Assembly: GCA_017654935.2 (NCBI GenBank)
Contig: CM065698.1
Span: 769,167-833,166, forward strand
Length of the DNA: 64,000 bases
Origin: Phymorhynchus buccinoides
Taxonomy: Eukaryota; Mollusca; Gastropoda; Neogastropoda; Raphitomidae
Direction: 5' to 3'
Shown: one piece after another, positions 11,842 to 23,300 of the stretch
Layout: each line of letters opens with the position of its first letter
Position numbering within the stretch: the stretch's first letter is position 1
The notes under the pieces: model-generated
The model's input: only the letters and a program-made list of their open reading frames with translations
The model's database searches: none
Told to the model about the DNA's origin: nothing
Program-made: the position numbers and the translations under genes

Positions 11842-12718
11842 CCTATTGTACCTCAGTGGGAGCATATTTCTGTTAATTTGATACAGATTATACCGCTTTG
11901 AAAAAAGATGATAATTGAACCAAAAGAACATCTAGAAAACACATACCCGTATCATCCTAAAATTTATACAGATGGTTCAGTTTTGGAATCATACACAGGA
12001 GCTGGATTTGTGATCCCTGACTTAAAAATGAGAAAATCGTTTTGTCTAGGAAAAGGCTTTTCTGTATTTACTGCTGAACTGTATGCAATTCTAATGGCAC
12101 TATCCTGGATAGCTGATATGGATATTGCTATCTATAGTATTTTACTTTGTGTTGACTCCAAATCTGTTCTTTATAGTTTACAAAACTGGAATGCAAACAC
12201 CAGAAGAGATTTAATTTTTTATGTAAAATATCTAACACATTCTATTATGTCTAAATGAATTAACGTAGAATTCTGCTGGATTCAATCGCACTGTGGTATC
12301 GTTGGGAATGAACTAGCTGATAAATTAGCGAAAGAAGGTGCTAGTAGAAAATCTTCAGATTGTTCAATAAAACTAGAAAAACACGAAATAAATTCAATGT
12401 TAGAAAATAGTATATAATAATGAAAAGTTTCCTTCAAAATCTAAGATATTATTATTTTCAAGATCTTTATCTAGCCTTATCTATAAAATTCGATTAAACT
12501 CGCGGAGAACCAAATTTTCTAAAGATGTAGAATGCGCTTGTGGTCACCCAATATCAGTTCAACACATTCTTTTAGAATGTCCATTATTATTATTGTTATG
12601 CAAACTATCTGGGATACAAGTTGGACAAATTGGAACTTTAAAAGATGTAGCTTACAGCCATGAAATGATCAAAATTGCTACAGTCTTATCCAGCTCTGGA
12701 ATTGCAAGCTTACTATAG
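11842..12718 (+). pseudogene. Second LINE remnant with RNase H and C-terminal Cys/His cluster
   Basis: From 11842 the frame reads QWEHISVNLIQIIPL, a stop at 11899, then PKIYTDGS (RNase H first Asp), FTAELYAILMALSW (Glu), LLCVDSKSVLYSL (Asp). After a stop at 12256-12258 the same frame continues [20 protein letters not shown] (His and last Asp) to 12417. A shift to the +1 frame at 12419 restores IYKIRLNSRRTKF, CACGHPISVQHILLECP and a natural end at 12716-12718. Domain order matches the element at 1364-2875, but the sequence differs strongly, so it is a different family or subfamily. Two stops and one frameshift make it dead. Confidence 0.8.
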
Positions 12719-12802
12719 TTCATGAGTTAATTAACTTTAATTTTGTTTTCTTTGTCACTTTTTAAAAATAATTAATGTGTTAGTTTTTTTGTGTTGTTTT
12801 TT

Positions 12803-12990
12803 CCTACACATTCACAGACATAAAATCATATGCATAGTTACACTTACTCATACACACGCACTCATATTCACATACATACACACGCACACTCACAGACATA
12901 AAATCATATGCATAGTTACACTTACTCATACACACGCACTCATATTCACATACATACACACGCACACACACACATACACACGCGCGCACT
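12803..12990. repeat. CA-rich microsatellite with a 78-bp tandem duplication
   Basis: A segment starting CACAGACATAAAATCATATG occurs at 12813 and again at 12891, exactly 78 bases apart, followed by (CACA/CACG) repeats. Confidence 0.9.
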
Positions 12991-13104
12991 CACGCACACA
13001 TACTAAAAAAATTGTTTTTAAATTTATTTATTTTATTTTTACTTTTTTTATAGTCTAATATCACCATTGTGTGAACAGACTTTAAATTAAATCAATCAAA
13101 ATCA

Positions 13105-13255
13105 AATCAGTCAGAGACAGAGAGGCAGACAGAGACAGATACAGACTGAGAGACAGAGAGGCAGACAGAGACAGATACATAGAGGCTGACAGAGACAGAT
13201 ACATAGAGGCAGACAGAGACAGAGACTGAGAGACAGACAGAAAGAGAGAGGTGGG
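13105..13255. repeat. CAGAGA-rich tandem repeat
   Basis: Repeats of AGAGACAGAGAGGCAGACAG and AGAGACAGATACATAGAGGC, about four imperfect units. Confidence 0.85.
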
Positions 13256-13257
13256 GT

Positions 13258-13500
<243 letters not shown>

Positions 13501-13619
13501 ATAAAACAAAAGGAAAAAACCGCCAACAAATCCAAGGTGGTTCCTATTTTAATCACAAGCTTTCGAGAGGTGTCCTCTCTTCTTCAGGCATGACACACTG
13601 GTAAGCAGACAGTAGGTTA

Positions 13620-13758
13620 AGCAAATTTCAGTCAAATTTGCCCATGAGACGAATGCTATTCGTCTCATGGGCAAAATGAGACTGAAATTTGCTTTATTTC
13701 ATGAGATAATTGGGGTGGGCTTCTTACCCGCCCATGCGCTTTTTACCCCGTCTTCCCC
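13620..13758 (+). mobile_element. Palindromic MITE, copy 2, left arm truncated
   Basis: Matches the inner left arm (GCAAATTTCAGTCAAATTTG), the central hairpin and the complete right arm ending CGTCTTCCCC, followed by TA. The outer left arm, about 60 bases, is missing. A poly-G run (13764-13792) directly follows. Confidence 0.85.
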
Positions 13759-13799
13759 TATATGGGGGGGGGGGGGGGGGGGGGGGGGGGGGATAGGAA

Positions 13800-14744
13800 T
13801 TACTGGTCAGTAGGCTAATGGCTGGAGGATGTCGGTTCAAACGAATCTCTTTCAAGATAGACTGGGGTGTCTGCCAGCCAGACATCACAGAGAAGAATGG
13901 TCGCCAAGGAAGTCCTGAAGGGATAACCGCCATCAAATGTCAGACATTGAGCATGATGCCACGACAGCAAGATGGAGTCAACCTCTTTTCTCTGGACAGA
14001 CCTAATTCTGTGACTGCTTGTACAACAGTTTCACAAGGCAATCTTTCAACTTTGATTGAAAGAAGAAACGGCTGTTTTGTAAACTTACTATGTTTAAATT
14101 TTTTTGTTGTTGTTGTTGTTGCTGTTGCTGCTGCTGCTCCTGTTATTGTTGACAGACAGACAGATAAGTCTACTTTGGTTGTTTTCTGATTACTTAATTA
14201 AAATTTAAAACAAAAGAATAGATGTAGAGTACCAAAGGGGGCTCTCATACCCTTCAAAATGACGCAAACAATGACGCAAGCATGACGTTATTTCTATACA
14301 ATCTCTACGATTTCAAAGGGGGGTACGCACGTACCCAACCAACGCGCAGACCTGTTACTCAGTGTTAGTACGAAGATAGATCGGCAGTAAAATTTGCGTC
14401 CGTAGCAACACCGAGACTCTCGCGTGACGGCACGATATATTTACATAAAATGTATCGTCTGCACAGTTTAGATCTGGACAGACGATCCTTTTTGAAACAG
14501 GGAAAAACTCTAAGATTATTGTAAGACTACGAGAAAAGTGCCGCAGGTGAAATTTTAAATAAAGGAGAGAGTCATATGTACATTATGTTCTGTTTTCAAG
14601 TCAAATAAGAAGTTTTGAGCCCTAGATTCAGTGGAAAATCATCATCACAATCTGCATCGATCTGTCAGTGCGTGTCGAAGGCGAAGCAAGTGAGTTTTTG
14701 CAAACTTGTAAAAACGAATAGTATAGACATCGATTTTCAGGGTG
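13800..14744. other. Low-copy region, no gene recognised
   Basis: A 123-codon plus frame (13818-14189) ends in a (GTT)n-derived Val/Ala run and resembles no known family, so it is not called. Around 14258-14290 there are three CRE-like strings (TGACGCAA twice and TGACGTTA) in CpG-containing sequence, a possible regulatory region but unproven. Confidence 0.3.
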
Positions 14745-14875
14745 TGCACTGATTTCGGCCCATGATATGTTTGGTAATTTCGGCCCAAAGCTATAGTCAC
14801 TTTGGCCCAGGGCTATAGTCACTTCGGCTCAGGGCTATAGTCACTTCGGGTCACTTCGGTTCGGCCCACGGCCCA
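14745..14875 (-). repeat. 22-bp satellite, short inverted outlier
   Basis: Four or five diverged units of GGGCTATAGTCACTTCGGCC. This is the reverse complement of the satellite at 16020-16807, so the two blocks form a large inverted pair. Confidence 0.85.
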
Positions 14876-15119
14876 CACCTGTAGTTATCTCAGCGCACAA
14901 CAAAAGTCATCTTTCACAGATTCACAGAGACTATGCTATAGGCTATAAGCCTTTTGCCCTCGATAGTGTAATTTCTTTGTTCAGAGCTTGATTGACTTTA
15001 TGGCCCGTGGAGTAGTTAGTTTATAACTAACACTCCATTTTACAATTGTATGTCCAAATTGGTGGAAAACATTAGTGTTGCTAATTCCTTATCAATGTGC
15101 AACTGCAGGTGGTGCATTG

Positions 15120-15445
15120 ACAGCATTATAGTAGTAGTAGTAGTAGTAGTAGTAGTAGGGGTAGGGACTAAATAAGCCGTCAAGCTTTTTGGCAAACTAT
15201 TCCATCAAAATAAATTTATTATTCTGTTTGTAAAATATGAGTGGTATTGGTTTGCTCTTTGGTTAGATTGAAATTGTGACCTCTAGTGACATTATGATTA
15301 GATAATTCAAAGTGCTGAGTAGTAGTTGAGGAATCATATAATCCATGCATAATCTTAAAAAACTTATATCATGTCACCTCTGACTCTCCTATATTCTAAA
15401 CTAGGCAACTTCAACCACTTCAGGTAATCTTCATAATTCAGGTCA
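15120..15445 (-). pseudogene. 3' end of an L2/CR1-like LINE, minus strand
   Basis: Read on the minus strand it encodes DYLKWLKLPSLEYRRVRGDM, then FKIMHGLYD, VTRGHNFNL and WNSLPKSL. These are the conserved C-terminal blocks of L2/CR1 ORF2. It ends at a (CTA)n tail (the TAG repeat at 15131-15158 on the plus strand), the same tail as the LINE ending at 52512. It is 5'-truncated and carries frame disruptions. Confidence 0.75.
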
Positions 15446-15467
15446 CGGGTACCAATTATGCATATTG

Positions 15468-15676
15468 GCCCACATCAAAAGTAATCTTGGCCCTATCAAA
15501 AGTAATATTGGCCCACATCAAAAGTAATCTTGGCCCTATCAAAAGTAATATTGGCCCACATCAAAAGTAATCTTGGCCCTATCAAAAGTAATATTGGCCC
15601 ACATCAAAAGTAATCTTGGTCCTATCAAAAGTAATATTGGCCCACATCAAAAGTAATCTTGGTCCTATCAAAAGCA
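15468..15676 (+). repeat. 43-bp minisatellite, about 5 copies
   Basis: Unit ACATCAAAAGTAATCTTGGC then CCTATCAAAAGTAATATTGG then CCC. Each unit is itself two related half-units of about 21 bp. Confidence 0.95.
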
Positions 15677-16019
15677 ACAACCCACAAGTGATTCAAGGCA
15701 CCAAGAATATTTCTTCATGTTATGTTATTCAATTTTCAATCTTGTCTTATCTACTGTGCATGTCATGGGTCACATCAAACAAATGTCCATGTAAATCATG
15801 AGAATGGACTGTAAAAGGGTCGGTTTAGGCCTACTGACTGGTTGGTTGATTTTTGAAAGTGATCAAGGATTGCATGGCTAGGCCTACATGGCTGACTGAT
15901 GGACTGATGGAATGGTTGAAAGTTCGATTGATTAATTGATTGATTGATTTTATTTATGCTGCGTGAACATAGTGTTTGGATGAATGATATATAATGACTG
16001 TATAAAAAGACTGTTGCTT

Positions 16020-16807
16020 GGGCCGAAATGGCTATAGCCTTGAGCCGAAATGACTATAGTCTTGGGCCAAAATGACTAGACTATAGCCCTGGGCCTTGGA
16101 CCGAAATGACCATAGCATTGGGCCGAAATGATTATTGCCTTGGGCCGAAATGACCATTGCCTTGGGCCGAAATGACTATAGCCCTGGACCGAAATGACTA
16201 TAGCCCTGGGCCGAAATGACTGTATCCCTGGGCCGAAATGACTGTATCCCTGGGCCGAAATGACTATAGCCCTGGGCCGAAATGACTATAGCCCTGGGCC
16301 GAAATGACTGTAGCCCTGGGCCGAAATGACTATAGCCCTGGGCCGAAATGACTATAGCCCTGGGCCGAAATGACTATAAAAAAAAAAAAAAAAACCTCTG
16401 GGCCGAAATGACTATAGCCCTGGACCGAAATGACTATAGCCCTGGGCCGAAATGACTATAGCCCTGGGCCGAAATGACTATAGCCCTGGGCCGAAATGAC
16501 TATAGCCCTGGGCCGAAATGACTATAGGCCCTGGGCCGAAATGACTATAGCCCTGGGCCGAAATGACTGTAGCCCTGGGCCGAAATGACTATAGCCCTGG
16601 GCCGAAATGACTATAGCCCTGGGCACGAAAATGACTATAGCCCTGGGCCGAAATGACTGTAGCCCTGGGCCGAAATGACTATTAGCCCTGGGCCGAAATG
16701 ACTGTTGCCCTTGGCCGAAATGACTATAGCCCTGGGGCCGAAATGACTATAGCCCTGGGCCGAAATGACTATAGCCTTGGGCCGAAATGACTATAGCCCT
16801 GGGCCGA
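16020..16807 (+). repeat. 22-bp satellite, about 35 copies
   Basis: Unit GGCCGAAATGACTATAGCCC then TG. It is interrupted once by a poly-A stretch at 16378-16394. Sparse substitutions (CTATAG to CTGTAG) and a few one-base insertions. Confidence 0.97.
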
Positions 16808-17170
16808 AGTGAGTGGCAACACTAATTTTTGGCAGCTTATTTCTGTCCTTTCATATTATTGTAAAGGTTTCTGCTTGTGAGTGAATGTGTTTAGTATTTA
16901 AGACAGTTTTACATAAGCATGGAGCAAATTGACATGTTTTTAAGAATACTGTGGTGATTCCGCAATGTCAGAATTTTTTTTCGAAAGGATTTACAGACAG
17001 ACAGACAGGCCTGCAGACAGACAAAGAGACTGACAAACAGACACATTAAAAACCAAAGACCAACAGGCAGGCAGACTAGAAACGAGCGACACGCAGACAG
17101 GGGGGAACACGCAGACAGAGAAAAAACAACATTAAAAAAAAAAACCCAACAACAGAACAGCAGGATAACG
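16808..17170. other. Unique DNA with a CAGA-rich stretch
   Basis: Low-copy AT-rich DNA, then CAGACAGACAGGC-type repeats at 16990-17110 and a short A-run. No gene. Confidence 0.5.
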
Positions 17171-17637
17171 CAGGGCTTGAAATCAATATGTGTGTATGCA
17201 ATAGTAAAGTCTTACGTCCTCCATCGGCCTAAGCCATAATTATGGGACATTGCTGTAACTTTTGTGTGTATGTGGAATGGAGTTACACTATGTGTGTGAA
17301 TAGTGACTGCAGTTCAATTGACATCCATAACAGACCATCATATCACCACCAACATTATCATCATCAACAACACACACACACATACGCACATACTGTTGTC
17401 AGTATTATGTAAACATGATTATTGGCCATTGTGCTTGCAACATATGTGTATTTTTTCCATATTTGTTTTCATTGTAAATTGATTTTTTGGTTTACAGTTT
17501 TTGTTTTTCATCTTGTTTGCTTCAGTTGTGTTTTTCTTATTTATTTATGACGACAGGATGAAAACAAAGTTTTGTTTAGCTTATTTCCTTTATCGTCATT
17601 AAAGATCATTTTGACTTGACTGTTGACTTGACTTGAC
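17171..17637 (+). mobile_element. Retroposon 3' end with TTGAC tail
   Basis: AT-rich sequence ends ATTAAAGATCATTTTGACTT then GACTGTTGACTTGACTTGAC, the same kind of tail as the insertion at 10404-10803. The left boundary is not defined; the coordinate is approximate. No coding frame. The CA-rich block begins directly after the tail. Confidence 0.5.
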
Positions 17638-18215
17638 ACGGCGCACGACGCACACACACACACACGCGCAGCACGCACGCGCACATACACGCATGCAACG
17701 CACGCATTCACACACGAAAACGCACACACACACACACACACATGAGCGCGCGACAGCTACCACATATTTAGCAACACACACACGTGCGCACGGCAGACAC
17801 ACATGCACATGCGCACACACATGCACACACGTACAGACGCACATACACACGCACGAGTGCACGCACGCATGCAGTCACACAAATGTACACATCATATGTA
17901 TGCACGCGCGCACACGCACGCCAACACGCACGCACACGCACGCACGCACACGCACACAACACACACACACCACACACACACCACACACACGCTCTACTCG
18001 CGCGTGCACGCACACACACTCGCGCGCGCGCACCGCACGCACGCACGTCACGCGGGCACGCACGGGGCCAGCACGCACGCACGCGCACGGCACTCACACC
18101 GCACGCACGCGCACGCAACACCGGCACACGACACACACACACACACACACACACACCACAGACACAAACACACCACACACACAACACACACACACACAAA
18201 CTAACACACACAACC
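17638..18215. repeat. (CA)n/(CACG)n compound microsatellite
   Basis: Long CA, CACG and ACGC repeats. Open frames of up to 209 codons on both strands are Thr/His or Cys/Val artefacts. Confidence 0.95.
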
Positions 18216-18500
18216 ACTTGTTTTTTGTGTCCATTCATTGACTATTGCAATCTTCTTCCAGATTGCATGAGACTAGACTGGAGAGCAGAGAGAGAGAGAG
18301 AAGCCGGAGAGAGAGAGAGAAGAGAGAGGAGACGAGAGAGAAGGGGCGAGCAGGAGAGAGAAGGAGAGGGGAGAGAGAGAGAGAGGGAGAGAAGATTAGA
18401 ATTGATTGAATGAAAAATTTTATTTTATAAGAGGGTAAGTAGAATAAGCAATGGGGGGGGGACATGTTTTTTTACATCCAGCCCTCTGTGAAAAAAAAAG
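18216..18500 (+). repeat. Duplicated block, copy A right part (GA tract plus tail module)
   Basis: GA-rich tract (18285-18395), then ATTGAATGAA, TTTTATAAGAGGGTAA, AGAATAAGC and TTTTTTTACATCCAGCCCTC. The same order recurs at 19300-19495. Confidence 0.7.
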
Positions 18501-19230
18501 ATCATTTTGACTTGGGGGGGACTTGACTTGTACTGGACAACGGCGACGCACAACACACACACAAAACACGGCGCGCACACGCGCACATACCCACGCTATG
18601 CACGCACGGCAATTTCAACGACACGGAAAAACCGGCACACCAGTGACACACCCACCATGAGCGCCGCCCCACACCACAACACCATTATGCACCCACACCC
18701 CACGTTGCGCCACGGCACAACAATGAACTATGCGGCCAAACGACATTGCAACACCACGTTACAGGGGGGGGGACCTCACGTAGTGATACACCGCCACTAT
18801 TGCACGCCCACGCCATTTGGCAGGGTTCACACCCAACTGGACACATCAGTAAATGTACGGGCACAACATGCGGCGGCACAGTGGTACCGCCCCAACGCAC
18901 GCAACACGCGCAACCGTCACGACACACATCACACACAATTTACCCGGTGCACCCACACCCCAGCACTCACACACACACAAAACACAAACACACACACACA
19001 CACACAGCAAAAACCATACTCGCGGGCAGGCGTTGCACGCAACAACACACAACAACTCTCGCCGCGGGGCGCCCCCACACGCCCTCACCGTGCACGACGC
19101 ACGCACGCACGGCAGCGCAACGCACGGACCAACACGACACACACACACACCACACACACATACACACACACCCCCACAAACACACACCCACACAACCACA
19201 CCACAACACACAACACCACACACCACTTGG
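18501..19230. repeat. Duplicated block, copy B left part (TTGAC remnant plus CA tract)
   Basis: Starts GATCATTTTGACTT, a G-run and ACTTGACTTG, then degenerate CA/CACG sequence. The order mirrors 17600-18215. The scattered G and C insertions look like sequence noise or old divergence. Confidence 0.7.
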
Positions 19231-19500
19231 GTGGTGTTCATGTTCTTGATTCCCATTTAGCTTCTTTTCCAATTTCATGGGGGGACTATGGAACCTGGCA
19301 CTGATGAGAGGCAGAGAGAAGACGAGAGAGAGGGGAGGGATAAGGAGAGGGTAGGGAGCGAGAGAGAGAGGAGAGTAGAGAGAAGAGAGAGAGAGTAGGA
19401 ATTAGAAATTGAATGAATTTTTATTACATTTTATAGAGGGTAATAGAATAAGCAAAATAACATGCTTTTTTTTACATGTCCAGCCCTCTGGAGAAAAAAA
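19231..19500 (+). repeat. Duplicated block, copy B right part
   Basis: GA-rich tract, then ATTGAATGAATTTTTATTAC, ATAGAGGGTAATAGAATAAG, and TTTTTTTTACATGTCCAGCC. It corresponds to 18216-18500. Confidence 0.7.
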
Positions 19501-20320
19501 AAAAAAATTGAAATGGGGAAAAATTTTCTATTTTTTTTTTTCAACAAATGAGCACAGACATATAAGAATGCAAAAAATTACAAAACCCCTATATAGGTCA
19601 AGCACACACCAATATAACAAACAAAAATCAAAAACCTTAAATATTAAATTAACTTATAAACTTCATTTTGAACGTGCATGATAAAATTAAGGAGTAGGGT
19701 GCCTAATGCACCTACTCACGGAGAAACAAAAACCAAAAATAACTACTAAAACGTACTTTTTCATTACTCATACTTTCAAATGCACAATAAAAAAAAATGT
19801 TAGGGAAGTGCCAACAAAAACCCCATATTAATAAGCCAATCCCCTAATCCTGACTTTAACTAACTCACGCTCTTAAAATGTGGTACGTATTTAAAGACGG
19901 ACCCAAATTCATGCATGTTAATAAAATCCAAACCTTTAAAAGACTCTTACTTTTACGTACTCATCTTAAAACATGCGACCAAATTGTGTAAATATGTAAG
20001 AATAATGTGTGTTAACACCATAACCAAGTATTCAAGAACACATTTTTTTGTCATAGATTTTTACATATCAGACTTTTAACGTTGCCACACCCTAGGCTCG
20101 CCGCGCTAATTTGTAAGACAGTTAAAGGATTATAGCTCACGTGACAAAAAAGGCTAAAAGCTTTATTCACGGAGGACGGGACAGAGAGAGCAAAAAGAGC
20201 TAGAGACATAGGAGAGGGCAGAGGGGGGTGAAGAGACCGGATTTATTGTGGAGTGGTGGTGCCTGAAGCAGGGTGACATTTTTTTGGGGGGGACATGAAT
20301 TGGTTACTTCTCTGTTCTTC
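19501..20320. other. AT-rich low-copy DNA, nothing recognised
   Basis: No stable ORF, tandem array or inverted repeat. It ends shortly before the first unit of the 49-bp array. Confidence 0.45.
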
Positions 20321-20324
20321 TCTC

Positions 20325-23300
20325 TGTTCAGATTGTATCCACAGTGGAACATCTCAATTTGTTCCATGAATCTGTTTTCTTCTCTCTGTGTTCAGATTTG
20401 TATCCACAGCCCATTCAATTTCTTTTCTTCTGTTCAGATTGTATCTCTTGACATCAATGTCTTTATCTGTAATTCTCTCTGTTCAGATTGCATCCACAGC
20501 CATCAATGTCTTTTCTCGCTGTTCTTCTATCCTGTTCAGACTTGGTTATCCCCCAAGGGACCATCATTGTCTTTTCTTCTGGTTCCTTCTCTCTGTTCAG
20601 GATTGTGGCATCAGACATGAAGGTCTTTCTCTGTTCTTCTCTGTGTTCAGATTGCTTTCCACAGACATCAATGTCTTTCTCTGTTCTTCTCTGTTTTCAG
20701 ATTGCATCCACAGCCTCCAAATGACTTTCTCTGGTTTTCTTCTTTCTGTTCAGATTGTTATTCCCCCAGCCATGAATGAATTTCTCTGCTCTTCTCTCTG
20801 TTCAGATTGTATCCACAGACTTCAATGTCAGAATCTGTTATCCAACAGGGGGAACATTGTATCCACAAACATGAATGTCTTTTCTCTGTTCTTCTCTGTG
20901 TTCAGATTGTTTCCACAGACATGAATGTCTTTCTCTGTGTTCAGATTGTATCCACAGCCATCAATGTCTTCTCTCTTGTTCTTCCTGCTGCTGTTTCAGG
21001 CTGTATCCCCACCCATGAATGTCTCAATCTGTTCTTTAATCTGTTCAGATTGTATCCACAGACATCAATGTGTTTCTCAGATCTTCTCTCTGTCCAGACC
21101 CAATCCACAGACATGAATGTCTTTCTCTGTTTCTTCTCTCTGTTCAGATTGAATCCACAAACATCATTGTCTTTCTCTGTTCTTCTCTCTGTTCAGATTG
21201 TTCATCCAACAGGACATTGAATTGTATATTCTCTGTTCTTCTCTCTGTTTTCAGGATTGTATCTCCACAGGTGAACAGAAATGGGTCTTTTTCCTCTGTT
21301 CTTCTCTCTGTTCAGATTGTATCCACAGACATCAATGTCTTTCTCTGTTCTTCTCTCTGTTCAGATTGTATCCACAGACATCAATGTCTTTCTCTGTTCT
21401 TCTCTCTGTTCAGATTGGCATCCACAGACATGAATGTCTTTATCTGTTCTTCTCTTCTGTTCAGGATTGTGATCCCCTCCATCAATGGTCTTTCTCGTTC
21501 AGAATGGGGAGGGAGGTATCCACAGACATGCATGTCTTGGGGTCTCTGTTCTTCTGTGTTCAGATTGTATCCACAGACATCAATGTCTTTCTCTGTGTTC
21601 TTCTCTCTGTTTCAGATTGTAATCCACAGACATGACATGTCTTGTGGGTCTCTTGTTCTTCTCTCTGTGTGGGTGCGAGATTGTATCCACAGACATCAAT
21701 TGTCTGTTCTCTGTTCTTCTCTCTGTTCTAGATTGTATCCACAAACATGAATGTCTTTCACTGTTCTTCTCTCTGTTTCATGATTGAAATCCACAGACGA
21801 TGCATTGGCGTTTCTCTGTTCATATTGGAGGGGGAGGGTTCCACAAACATCAATGCCTTCTCTTTCTTCTTCTCTATGTTCAGATTGAATCCACAGACAC
21901 CATGTCTTTCTCTGTTCAGCATTGAATCCACAGCCATCAATTTGTCTTCTCTGTAGATTTGAATCCACAGAACATCAATGTCTTTCTCTGTTCAGATGTA
22001 TCTAAGACATAATGTCTTGTCTCTGTTCTTCTCTCTGCTCAAAGTGTATCCACAGACATCATGTCTTTTATCTGTTCTTCTCTCTGTTCAGATTGCATCC
22101 ACAGACATCAAGTCTTTATCTGTTCTTCTCTGTGTTCAGATTGTATCAACAGGACATCAAAACCTTCTCATGTGTTAGTATCTCTGTTCAGCTTGAATCA
22201 CAGCCATTCAATGTCTTCTCTTGTTCTTCTCTCTGTTCAGATGCATCCACAGACCATCATGTCTTTCTCTGTCTTATAGCGCTTCAGATTGTATCCACAG
22301 CCATCATGTTCTTTCTCTGTTCTCTTCTCTCTGTCAGATTGTTATCCACAGACATCAATGTCTTTCTCTGTTATTCTCTGTGTTCCTTCACTCAGATGTA
22401 TCCACCGACATCAAAATCTTTCTATGTTCTTGTCTTCGTTTCAGGTGGCAGCCACAGCATCAATGTCTTTCTCTGTTCTTCTCTCTGTCAGATGCATCCA
22501 CAGCCATCAATGTCTTTCTCTGTCTTCTTCGGTTCAGCTTGTATCCACAGCATCAATGTCTTTCTATGTTCTCTCTCTGTTAGATTGTATCCACAGCCAT
22601 CAGTCTTTCTATGTCTTCTCTCTGTTCAGATTGTATCCACAGACATGAATGTCTTTCTATGTTCAGATTGTATCCCCCCTACAGACATCAATGTCTTTCT
22701 CTGTTCTTCTCTTGTTCAGATTGTATCCACAAGACATGAAGGTCTTTCTCTGGTCAGATTGCATCCACAGCCATCCAATGTCTTTATCTGTTTTCTCTCT
22801 GTTCCGATTGTATCCACAGACATCAAGGTCTTCTCTGTTCTTACTCTCTGTTCAGATTGTATCCAGAGACATGAATGTCTTTATCTGTTCAGATTGTATC
22901 CCCACAGACATCAATGTCTTTATCTGTTCTTCTCCTGTTTCAGATTGTCATCCACAGACATGAATGTCTTCCTCTGTTCAGATTTGCATCACACAGCCAT
23001 CAATGTCTTTCTCTGTTCTTCTCTCTGTTCAGATTTGTATCCCCAGACATGAATATCTTTCCTCTGTCTTCTCTCTGTTCAGATTTGTATCCACAGACAT
23101 GAATGTCTTTCTCTGTTCCGATTGCTATCCCCAGACATGAATGTCTTTCTTGTTCTTCTCTCTGCTCAGATTGAATCACAGCCTATGTGAATGTCATTAT
23201 CTGTCTTCTCTGTGGTTCAGATTGTATCCACAGAAATGAATGTCTTTCTTCTGTTTCTTCTACTTAGTTCAGATGCACCACAGCCATCAATGTCTTCTCC

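Noticed and set aside
13561..13587. Hammerhead-ribozyme-like string on the minus strand (CTGAAGA, stem GAGAGG/CCTCTC, GAAA)
   Set aside because: One extra A separates the CTGAAGA core from stem II, and no matching stem I or cleavage triplet was found.
13818..14189. 123-codon plus frame
   Set aside because: No family resemblance, ends in a GTT-repeat-derived Val/Ala run, and lacks splice or promoter support.
17633..19304. Several 130-265-codon Thr/His/Arg-rich frames
   Set aside because: CA/CACG microsatellite translations on both strands.
22012..23052. 346-codon frame in array A (Ser/Phe/Cys-rich)
   Set aside because: Chance opening in a noisy 49-bp array whose units do not stay in one frame.
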